Shown here: piece after piece, positions 1 through 5,854 of the stretch
How the letters are laid out: each line of letters starts with the position of its first letter
How positions within the stretch are numbered: position 1 is the stretch's first letter
Source of the DNA: Bryobacterales bacterium
Lineage (GTDB): Bacteria > Acidobacteriota > Terriglobia > Bryobacterales > Bryobacteraceae
Direction: 5' to 3'
Length of the DNA: 15,936 nucleotides
NCBI GenBank assembly: GCA_016789785.1
Contig: JAEUQE010000216.1
Location: 1-15,936 of the forward strand
The notes under the pieces: model-generated
What the model was told of the DNA's origin: nothing
The model's database searches: none
What the model saw: the letters and a program-made list of their open reading frames with translations, nothing else
Translations under genes and position numbers: made by a program

Positions 1-34
1 GCCTCACCAGCGCCAACGCGCACGGAGGTTCCGA

Positions 35-940
35 ATGCCGCGTCTCACTCGACGGAGTCTGCTGGCTGCTCCCGCCTTCTCCGCATCCCTTGCCGGAGAA
101 CCCGCCGCAAAGCCTGTCATCGCTTCCATCAACTTCGGCCGCCATTCCGTGTCACGCCTCATTGTGGGCGGCAATCCCGTCAGCGCGAACTCGCACGTGT
201 CGAGGGAACTCGACATCGAGATGCGCGATTACTTCACGTCGTCAAACGCGAAGAAACTGCTCGCGGCGTGCGAGCGGGCGGGCGTCAACACATGGCAGTC
301 GCGCGCCGACCGGCACATCATGCGTCTGCTGCACGAATACCGCCAGGAAGGCGGTCGGATTCAATGGATTGCGCAGACCGCATCGGAGTACGGCGATCTG
401 CGCCGCAACCTCTCCGAAGCCTCCGCACTGCGGCCCATCGCCATCTATCACCACGGTTCGATGACCGACAAGCACTGGCTCGCGGGGCGTCCCGAAACAA
501 TCGCCGAAGCACTCAAGCAGATCCGGCAGACTGGCGCCATGGTGGGCCTCGGTACCCACATTCCCGAGGTTGTCGATCATGCGGAATCCAAGGGCTGGGA
601 TCTCGACTTCTACATGGCCTGCGTCTACAACTTGAGCCGCACGCCGCAGGAGTCAGCCTCGATTGCGAAGCGTGAAATCAAAGGCGAATTGTTCTGGGAT
701 CCCGATCGCGAGCGCATGCTCGAACGGGTGCGGCGCGTCTCGAAGCCTTGTCTGATCTTCAAGGTCTACGGCGCCACGCGGCACTGCGCCACACCGGAGG
801 CGCGTCTGGCGGCCTTGAAACTGACATTTCAGTATGCGAAGCCTTCGGACGCCGTCGTGATCGGGATGTTCCCGAAGTACCAGGAGCAGGTGGAAGAGAA
901 CTGCCGTTTGGTGATGGCCGCGGCTCCGCAAGCATCGTAG
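35..940 (+). CDS. Exported TIM-barrel protein, aldo/keto reductase-like
   Basis: This 301-residue protein of unknown function probably acts outside the cytoplasm. The leader carries a twin-arginine motif (TRRSLLAAP, residues 5-13) followed by a hydrophobic stretch ending near residue 21, as in Tat substrates that fold or bind a cofactor before export. The next segment (RLIVGGNP, about residues 41-48), the GVNTWQSR motif and the regular alternation of strands and helices recall the aldo/keto reductase TIM barrel. I do not see a clear complete Asp-Tyr-Lys-His catalytic set, so an enzymatic activity is not assured. The start is supported by GGAGG at 26-30, 4 bases before the ATG. The stop overlaps a GTG that could start the next reading frame, which suggests cotranscription with the DUF3299 gene. 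Confidence is high that the gene is real and moderate for the fold. Confidence 0.85.
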   Translation: MPRLTRRSLLAAPAFSASLAGEPAAKPVIASINFGRHSVSRLIVGGNPVSANSHVSRELDIEMRDYFTSSNAKKLLAACERAGVNTWQSRADRHIMRLLHEYRQEGGRIQWIAQTASEYGDLRRNLSEASALRPIAIYHHGSMTDKHWLAGRPETIAEALKQIRQTGAMVGLGTHIPEVVDHAESKGWDLDFYMACVYNLSRTPQESASIAKREIKGELFWDPDRERMLERVRRVSKPCLIFKVYGATRHCATPEARLAALKLTFQYAKPSDAVVIGMFPKYQEQVEENCRLVMAAAPQAS

Positions 941-993
941 TGTTGGCGAAGGGGCAGTGGCGCGAGCAGGCTCCGAAATGCTATTCCGAAAGA

Positions 994-1443
994 GTGAGGA
1001 CTTCTCGCCGGCAAACGCTGCAGTGGCTCTGTGTATCGGGCGCTGGCCTGTGTCTGTGGGCGCAACCCAAGCGGCCTCCGCGGGCCGAGTGGGTTCAGCT
1101 TCGCGGCTACAACTACCGCACGGGACGCATCAATGCTGATGCCCGTTCCCTCGATAACGCCGAAGTCCGCATCATCGGCTACATGGTGCCTTTCGATGAT
1201 GAACAGAACAAGGCCACCGAGTTCCTCCTGGTCCCGCAGTTTGGCCAGTGTATTCACGTGCCGCCTCCGCCGCCGAATCAGATTGTGCTGGTGACCATGA
1301 AGGACGGCAAAGCGGCGCCCATCGCATGGGACAGGCCAGTGATGGTGACGGGCCGCATGCATCTCGGTGAGGCGAAGAGCCCGTATGGCCGTGCGCTCTA
1401 TCGCATGACGGCGACGCTGGTGGATCCGAACGTCGACGTGTGA
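994..1443 (+). CDS. DUF3299 family exported protein
   Basis: This 149-residue protein matches the DUF3299 family in the core GYMVPFDDEQNKATEFLLVP (residues 62-81), followed by FGQCIHVPPPPPNQ (83-96). That Cys-x-His-Val plus proline run is the family hallmark; the molecular function is unknown. I chose the GTG at 994 because it gives a leader, MRTSRRQTLQWL followed by CVSGAGLCLWAQ, with an Arg-Arg pair and a hydrophobic core. A GTG at 940 in the same frame overlaps the previous stop and would add 18 residues. Neither start has a clear ribosome binding site, so translation may be coupled to the upstream gene. In other bacteria DUF3299 genes often sit beside lipoprotein export ABC transporter genes; here the neighbours are a TIM-barrel protein and a sugar-acid transporter. 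Confidence 0.82.
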   Translation: MRTSRRQTLQWLCVSGAGLCLWAQPKRPPRAEWVQLRGYNYRTGRINADARSLDNAEVRIIGYMVPFDDEQNKATEFLLVPQFGQCIHVPPPPPNQIVLVTMKDGKAAPIAWDRPVMVTGRMHLGEAKSPYGRALYRMTATLVDPNVDV

Positions 1444-1657
1444 GCAAGGGCTTCGAGCCTCGTTGACGCCGAAGCTGGCGTGGCAACAGCATCGAACGGA
1501 CTGGAGACCGCTGAGCCGTCCGCAAGTGGAGCAATGCGCCCCGCGAACGGTGATTCTCAATGCCGTGATAGTGTAGTTGACCTATGCCGACACACCGCGC
1601 CTCCGTGCGACCCGCTGCAACCGGACTCCGGGCTCTGGCAGACGAGGGGCAGGATTG

Positions 1658-2923
1658 ATGCGGCCCACGCAGGTTCGCTACAAGGTGCTGGGATACACCA
1701 TCGTACTTGGCATGGTCACCTATATGGACCGTGTCGCAATCTCAATTACTTCGCGCGACATTCAGAAGGAACTGTCACTTACTGACTTTCAAATGAGCCT
1801 GGTGTTCAGCGCTTTCACCCTTGCCTATGGAATGTTCGAGATTCCGACGGGCTGGTGGGGCGACCGCGTGGGAACACGCCGGGTGCTCACGCGAATCGTG
1901 TCGTGGTGGTCCGCCTTCACCATCGCGACAGCGGCGGCGTTCAACTACCATAGCCTGCTTGCCATCCGCTTCCTCTTCGGCATTGGAGAAGCCGGCGCAT
2001 GGCCGAATGTGGCACGCACGTTTTCGCGCTGGTTTCCGCAATCCGAGCGCGGGCGGGCGCAGGGGATCTTCTTCACGGGCGCGCACTTTGGCGCTGCGTT
2101 CACGCCCGTGGTTGCGACATGGCTGCTGACGCTCGTGCATTGGCGATGGGTGTTTGTGATCTTCGGATCGGTGGGCTTCCTGTGGGCTCTCGCATGGTAC
2201 CGCTGGTTTCGCGATGAACCCTCCGAGCACGCCGAGGTGAACGAAGCGGAACGGCATCACATCGAATCCGGACGCGGCCCAGCGGGAAGTCACACCATGC
2301 ACGGCGTCCCTTGGGGGGCGATCTTCAGCAACCGCAATGTTCTGTTGCTATGCGCCGCTTACTTTGCGCAGAGTTATGGATTTTATTTCTTTCTCACCTG
2401 GATGCCGACTTATCTTGCCCGAGTGCGTGGCTTCTCCGCGATGAACGTCGGCCTGTTCGCGGGGCTGCCCATGGTGTTTTGCGTGCTCTCCGATATCTTC
2501 GGCGGCGTCGCGGCGGATTGGGCGAGCCGCCGCTTCGGTCTTCGCGTGGGACGTGCCTCCGTGGGTATCACGAGTTACCTCTGCGCCTCTCTCTGCATGC
2601 TGGCCGGGACCGCGGCCGAGGAGCCTCGCACGGCTGCTTTGTTACTCGCACTTGCGGCGGGTTGGGCGAGTTTCTGTCTTGGCGCGGCCTGGGGCACAGT
2701 GCTCGATATTTCAGGCGCGAACGCCGGCGTGGTGGGCGGCGTCATGAATACCGCCGGCCAGATCGGTGGAATGCTGAGCCCCGTGATTCTCGGCTACGTG
2801 GTGCAGAACTGGTCGGACTGGAATTACCCGCTGTATCTGACCGGGGTGCTGTTTCTGTTGGGCGCGTTCTGCTGGCTGTTCATCGATCCGCGCCGTCCGA
2901 TCGGCGTACACGGGCCGGGGTAG
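1658..2923 (+). CDS. MFS transporter, anion:cation symporter (ACS) type
   Basis: This inner-membrane transporter of 421 residues has about 12 hydrophobic segments. The first helix ends in YMDRVAIS (22-29), the typical ACS-family signature related to YLDRVNIS. The loop between helices 2 and 3 carries the MFS motif A variant GWWGDRVGTRRVL (65-77). The segment GEAGAWPNVARTFSRWFP is typical of the glucarate, galactonate and hexuronate transporter branch. Substrates in that branch are organic anions such as sugar acids taken up with a proton; the substrate here is inferred only. An ATG 27 codons upstream (1577) exists, but the intervening residues are Arg/Pro-rich and unlike the family. The 1658 ATG has GAGG and AGGA elements just upstream. 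It ends 4 bases from the convergent gene's stop. Confidence 0.88.
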   Translation: MRPTQVRYKVLGYTIVLGMVTYMDRVAISITSRDIQKELSLTDFQMSLVFSAFTLAYGMFEIPTGWWGDRVGTRRVLTRIVSWWSAFTIATAAAFNYHSLLAIRFLFGIGEAGAWPNVARTFSRWFPQSERGRAQGIFFTGAHFGAAFTPVVATWLLTLVHWRWVFVIFGSVGFLWALAWYRWFRDEPSEHAEVNEAERHHIESGRGPAGSHTMHGVPWGAIFSNRNVLLLCAAYFAQSYGFYFFLTWMPTYLARVRGFSAMNVGLFAGLPMVFCVLSDIFGGVAADWASRRFGLRVGRASVGITSYLCASLCMLAGTAAEEPRTAALLLALAAGWASFCLGAAWGTVLDISGANAGVVGGVMNTAGQIGGMLSPVILGYVVQNWSDWNYPLYLTGVLFLLGAFCWLFIDPRRPIGVHGPG

Positions 2924-2927
2924 CCAC

Positions 2928-4103
2928 TTACTTCGGAAGCGCACTCTTGATCTGGCTGAGACTGACGCCCAGGGTGGCACGCGCGATCGGGTCGAGCACC
3001 GCTTCCGGCCCGCGCAAGTGGATGGTGCGGTGCACATGCTCGATCGATTTGCCTGGCGCGAGGGCGGCCGCGGGCGACGACGACTCGATCTCGTAGAAGT
3101 TACCCATCTTTCCATCATCGGAGTAACTATTGATCACGTCCCCGGCGTAAGGTTGATCCTGTATCTTCCATTGCGAATTGACATAGCGCGTGGCGCCGGT
3201 GGGAAGTGTGTACTGCACGATGGTCAGCACGCCCGCGCTCGCGTCATAGCTGCCCAGAAGCGGCTTTGCCCGGCCAGGCCCGGCGCCGATCTTACTGCGA
3301 TACCGCCCGTCCGCTTTGAAGAAAACCGCGCGCTCCTGGGCCACTAGGCGCTCCGCGGGAACTTTGCCGAAATAGTCCGAGTTGACACGAGGCCCGAGTT
3401 TCGCCTCCGCGCCCTCCCGGATCGGCACCACCACCGTTGTATCGGGCGTAGCGTTGAACATGCCGAGAACCCAGATGGAAAGCAATCCGGTCTTCTCCTC
3501 CCACGCGGCTTGGCCCGTATTGGTGGTCCGGTTCACCGATTCGAATCCCGCGGCAGTTACGTTCGCCGCCGCACTTACTCCGAGCAGCTTCCAGATCTCG
3601 GCGGACGGCACCACGCGAATGACGCGGTCCACTTGAACATCGAACCGCGTGCCGCTGTAATTCACCAGCGGGAAGCGGCGGCGGAGAGCAGCGCGGTCCG
3701 GGGACTGACTTACTAAGTCGAACGGCTCGGTATCGATCGGCAAGGGCGTCTGCCAGTGGGCAAGCTCGAACGGATCGCCCTTTGCGAAGAAAATCGAGAA
3801 CTGGCCGCCTTCCGGTCCCATCCAGAAGCGGTCCTCGCCACCAAGCGGATTGAAATGCTTCAGCACTTTGCCCGAAGCGATCAGATCACGGTTGAGCCAG
3901 CCGTAACTGGGGTCGCCGGATGCGCCGTCGGTGCTGGTCATCACGCGGCCCTGCCACGCCGGGACCACCACGACGCGAGCCCGCCCCCGCGGCTCGGAGA
4001 GCACGAGCACCTTGGCGTGTTTCTTCAGGAAGGCGAGATCTTCCTCGAACTGAGCGGGAAAGCAGGCGGCTGCCATGAGGAGTCCAATCCAGATGCGTTG
4101 CAT
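2928..4103 (-). CDS. Exported DUF6786-like protein
   Basis: This 391-residue protein has an N-terminal signal peptide (MQRIWIGLLMAAACFPAQ, probable cleavage after FPA), so it is periplasmic or secreted. The segment GGEDRFWMGPEGGQ (88-101) followed by FSIFF resembles the conserved core of the DUF6786 family, beta-rich proteins that look like sugar-binding beta-sandwiches. No catalytic residues can be named with confidence. The open frame runs upstream to 4343, but the extra 80 residues are Arg/Cys-rich and overlap the 66-residue gene, and only the 4103 ATG gives a signal peptide. A TTATAC box on the minus strand (plus-strand 4153-4158) could be a -10 element. It runs tail to tail with the MFS gene, leaving no room for separate terminators. 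A role with the neighbouring transporter in sugar metabolism is possible but inferred. Confidence 0.82.
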   Translation of the reverse strand: MQRIWIGLLMAAACFPAQFEEDLAFLKKHAKVLVLSEPRGRARVVVVPAWQGRVMTSTDGASGDPSYGWLNRDLIASGKVLKHFNPLGGEDRFWMGPEGGQFSIFFAKGDPFELAHWQTPLPIDTEPFDLVSQSPDRAALRRRFPLVNYSGTRFDVQVDRVIRVVPSAEIWKLLGVSAAANVTAAGFESVNRTTNTGQAAWEEKTGLLSIWVLGMFNATPDTTVVVPIREGAEAKLGPRVNSDYFGKVPAERLVAQERAVFFKADGRYRSKIGAGPGRAKPLLGSYDASAGVLTIVQYTLPTGATRYVNSQWKIQDQPYAGDVINSYSDDGKMGNFYEIESSSPAAALAPGKSIEHVHRTIHLRGPEAVLDPIARATLGVSLSQIKSALPK

Positions 4104-4206
4104 AGTACGGGTGAGGGCGCATGGCGTTGTTGGTCTGCGCCCGGCTATCAGTGTATAACGAGCCTGCCGGCGGCGGACCGCGCGGAAGACGGAACGCCTC
4201 GCGAGG

Positions 4207-4407
4207 TCAGGATTCTTCGATGCGGTGAAGCAGCGAACGCACCATGCTGAGGCGTTCAGAGAGTTCGTCGTGCAGTGTCGAGGATCGCGTGCGGCGCACT
4301 TCCGCGGGCAGTTCCGCGAGTTCGCGCTCCAGCAGTTCAGCAACCAGTTCCCATTCCCTTTCGTTGAGGACAGGCGGATGGGTGGCGATGTCGCTGGTGA
4401 GCTTCAT
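4207..4407 (-). CDS. Small helical protein, 66 residues, unknown function
   Basis: I do not recognise a named family. The protein is acidic and Leu/Glu/Arg-rich, predicted as two amphipathic helices (about 15-36 and 43-64) separated by a polar turn, with no signal peptide or membrane segment. The start is supported by a textbook AGGAGG 5 bases before the ATG. A longer ATG at 4473 would add 22 residues that run across that binding site and the promoter region, so it is rejected. A plausible promoter lies upstream (TTTCCA, 17 bases, TAGTAT on the minus strand). The gene faces away from the arsR-type gene. It could be a small adaptor or regulatory protein, but nothing in the sequence decides this. 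Confidence 0.72.
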   Translation of the reverse strand: MKLTSDIATHPPVLNEREWELVAELLERELAELPAEVRRTRSSTLHDELSERLSMVRSLLHRIEES

Positions 4408-4424
4408 AGGCACCTCCTGCGGCC

Positions 4425-4453
4425 ATACTACGCCCGATCGCCGGCAATGGAAA
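4425..4453 (-). promoter_or_regulatory. Putative sigma-70-type promoter of the 66-residue gene
   Basis: On the minus strand a TTTCCA hexamer (plus 4448-4453) is followed after exactly 17 bases by TAGTAT (plus 4425-4430), 18 bases before the ATG. TAGTAT matches TATAAT at four of six positions. The prediction rests on hexamers and spacing only. Confidence 0.4.
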
Positions 4454-4573
4454 GGGGCCGTGTTCGACCGCATTCATTCGCGATAAGCTTGTGGCAAGCA
4501 CATGACCAGAAAGCATGGTGCCTCGAAGCGGCCAGCCAACCCGGCAAGAACTGCCTCCAGGACAAAACAGCGC

Positions 4574-4855
4574 ATGGATACGTCGCAGTTCGAGCGGATT
4601 TCCAAGGCGCTTGCGGATCCCACGCGGTTCGCCATGCTGGAACGCATCGCCGCCGTGGATCAGATCGCATGCATGGATCTGGCCGAGCACTGCTCGGTTA
4701 CGCCGGCCACAACGTCCCATCACCTGAAGGAACTCGTGTCCGCTGGCCTCATCGACGCACGGCGGGAAGCGAAGTTCATGATCCACACCCTGCGCCGCGA
4801 TGTCTGGCGCGGCTACCTTACGGAGTTGGAACTCCGGATCCCGCGCCGGGATTGA
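4574..4855 (+). CDS. ArsR-family winged-helix transcriptional regulator
   Basis: This 93-residue repressor-type protein is typical in size for ArsR/SmtB regulators, which bind DNA as dimers. The first helix region FERISKALADPTRFAMLERI (residues 7-26) is the family signature. The recognition helix lies in SVTPATTSHHLKELVSAGLI (41-60), followed by the wing ARREAKFMIHTLR. The metal site ELCVCDL of arsenic or zinc sensors is absent; Cys33 and Cys40 remain but are not in a known sensing arrangement, so the inducer is unknown. I chose the ATG at 4574, which matches the usual family N-terminus. An in-frame ATG at 4502 would add a 24-residue basic extension, and neither start has a strong ribosome binding site. 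The short-chain dehydrogenase gene starts 109 bases downstream, with a candidate operator between them, so this protein probably controls that gene and itself. Confidence 0.88.
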   Translation: MDTSQFERISKALADPTRFAMLERIAAVDQIACMDLAEHCSVTPATTSHHLKELVSAGLIDARREAKFMIHTLRRDVWRGYLTELELRIPRRD

Positions 4856-4917
4856 CGTCCGCCTGCCACGTCCACAGAAAAAGCATCTTCCCTGAATCCG
4901 CACGGACTCCGTCACAT

Positions 4918-4947
4918 CATTTAGACATGTATCGAACTGTCGAAATG
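4918..4947. promoter_or_regulatory. Candidate ArsR operator in front of the dehydrogenase gene
   Basis: The half sites CATTTAGACA (4918-4927) and TGTCGAAATG (4938-4947) form an inverted repeat matching at 9 of 10 positions around a 10-base centre. It ends 17 bases before the dehydrogenase ATG and just upstream of its ribosome binding site. ArsR-type regulators bind A/T-rich imperfect palindromes of this size at promoters. A shorter palindrome, ACGGA-C-TCCGT, lies next to it at 4902-4912. Assignment to the neighbouring ArsR protein is inferred. Confidence 0.5.
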
Positions 4948-4964
4948 AAGAGAGAGGCACAACG

Positions 4965-5711
4965 ATGAAGCTCAAGGGGAAGGTTGCCCTGGTGACGGGC
5001 GGATCCAAGGGTATTGGCGCGGCGATTGCCGAACGGCTGGCGCAGGAAGGCGCCGCGGTGGCGGTGAACTACTCGCGCGGCAAGGCGGAGGCGGCCGCCG
5101 TGGTCAGCCGCATTCAGGCGGCGGGCGGGAAGGCGGTGGCGCTCGGAGCCGATTTGCGCGAGGAACCGGCCATTGTTCACCTGTTTGAGGAGGCCGCGCG
5201 CGAGCTCGGCCCACTGGACATTCTGGTGAACAACGCAGGCATCTACGAGTTCGCTCCTGTCGAGTTCATCAGCGCGGAACATATCGACAAGCACTTCACG
5301 TTGAATGTGCGTACGCTGGTGCTCGCAACCCGCGAAGCCGTGAAGGCTTTTGGGGATCGCGGCGGCGCCATCATCAACCTCAGTTCGGTGGTCGCCCAGT
5401 CTCCGGTGCCGGCGGGTTCGGTGTACAGTTCCACCAAAGCGGCCGTCGACAACCTTACAAAGGGATTTGCCCAGGAACTGGCCCCGAGAAAGATCCTCGT
5501 GAACGCGATTGCGCCAGGCTTTGTCGAGACCGAGGGCGCACATGGTATCCCGAACTTCGAGGCCTTCAAGGAATCGGTGGTGGCAAAGACCGCGCTGGGC
5601 CGCACCGGCAAGCCGAGGGACATCGCGGCGGTGGCTGCATTCCTGGCTTCGGACGATGCCGCATGGGTTACCGGACAAATCATTTCCGCCGATGGTGGTC
5701 TGCGGCTGTAA
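4965..5711 (+). CDS. Short-chain dehydrogenase/reductase (SDR), classical type
   Basis: This cytoplasmic NAD(P)-dependent oxidoreductase of 248 residues has the usual length for classical SDRs. The cofactor motif TGGSKGIG is at residues 11-18 and NNAG at 89-92. The catalytic tetrad is complete: Asn114, Ser141, Tyr154 and Lys158 (YSSTK). The C-terminal signature WVTGQIISADGG is present. An Asn-Tyr-Ser-Arg sequence after the second strand suggests NADP(H) preference. The substrate cannot be read from sequence; relatives are annotated as glucose 1-dehydrogenase or 3-oxoacyl-ACP reductase without proof. The start is preceded by AGAGAGG. The gene follows the ArsR-type gene with a palindrome between them, a pairing that points to repression of the dehydrogenase by that regulator, perhaps relieved by a reactive compound. 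Confidence 0.92.
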   Translation: MKLKGKVALVTGGSKGIGAAIAERLAQEGAAVAVNYSRGKAEAAAVVSRIQAAGGKAVALGADLREEPAIVHLFEEAARELGPLDILVNNAGIYEFAPVEFISAEHIDKHFTLNVRTLVLATREAVKAFGDRGGAIINLSSVVAQSPVPAGSVYSSTKAAVDNLTKGFAQELAPRKILVNAIAPGFVETEGAHGIPNFEAFKESVVAKTALGRTGKPRDIAAVAAFLASDDAAWVTGQIISADGGLRL

Positions 5712-5743
5712 CGCTCGTAGCCCTTAGCTGAACTGATCCGAAA

Positions 5744-5778
5744 GCTGAGAGCCGACCGCGGAAAGCTGATGGCCAGCC
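5744..5778. repeat. Degenerate heptanucleotide tandem repeat (GCTGANN type)
   Basis: Five consecutive 7-base units read GCTGAGA, GCCGACC, GCGGAAA, GCTGATG and GCCAGCC. Two further related pieces lie just upstream, and GAAAGCTGA occurs twice (5740-5748 and 5761-5769). The array sits between the dehydrogenase stop and the promoter region of the protease-nuclease gene. It has no coding frame or terminator character. Confidence 0.5.
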
Positions 5779-5780
5779 AA

Positions 5781-5820
5781 AAATGTCAAACACTTTTTCG
5801 GCTACGGTTGACCGACATTT
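5781..5820. promoter_or_regulatory. Inverted repeat upstream of the protease-nuclease gene
   Basis: AAATGTC (5781-5787) and GACATTT (5814-5820) are perfect 7-base inverted copies separated by 26 bases. The right arm starts directly after TTGACC (5808-5813), a candidate -35 element. This could be a regulator site with two half operators or a weak stem; only the symmetry is observed. Confidence 0.35.
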
Positions 5821-5836
5821 CCGTATCTGATACGGT
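5808..5836 (+). promoter_or_regulatory. Putative promoter with a palindrome over the -10 region
   Basis: TTGACC (5808-5813) is followed after 17 bases by TACGGT (5831-5836), a weak -10 match that keeps the key TA...T bases. The perfect palindrome CCGTATC-T-GATACGG (5821-5835) covers the spacer end and -10 region, the position expected for a repressor operator. If this promoter is used, the transcript would begin around 5843, only about 12 bases before the ATG at 5855. Then the GGGAG at 5838-5842 would lie outside the message and translation would be nearly leaderless. A more upstream start is possible. Confidence 0.4.
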
Positions 5837-5854
5837 TGGGAGCTATCTACTCCC

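Noticed and set aside
829..1560. 243-residue minus-strand open frame
   Set aside because: It is antisense to two recognisable genes, is His/Arg-rich, and has no domain or ribosome binding site.
1444..1657. Possible extra gene or promoter between the DUF3299 and MFS genes
   Set aside because: Frames here are short and biased. TTGACC near 1578 has no -10 element at a suitable distance.
1775..2302. 175-residue minus-strand open frame
   Set aside because: It lies wholly opposite the MFS gene and has the composition of a high-GC shadow frame.
4197..4206. Perfect palindrome CCTCGCGAGG after the 66-residue gene as a terminator
   Set aside because: It can form only a very short stem with almost no loop, and no T tract follows.
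4104..4343. N-terminal extension of the DUF6786-like gene to 4343
   Set aside because: The added residues are Cys/Arg-rich, hide the signal peptide and overlap a well-supported small gene in another frame.
4917..5678. 253-residue minus-strand open frame
   Set aside because: It is antisense to the short-chain dehydrogenase, whose catalytic motifs are complete.
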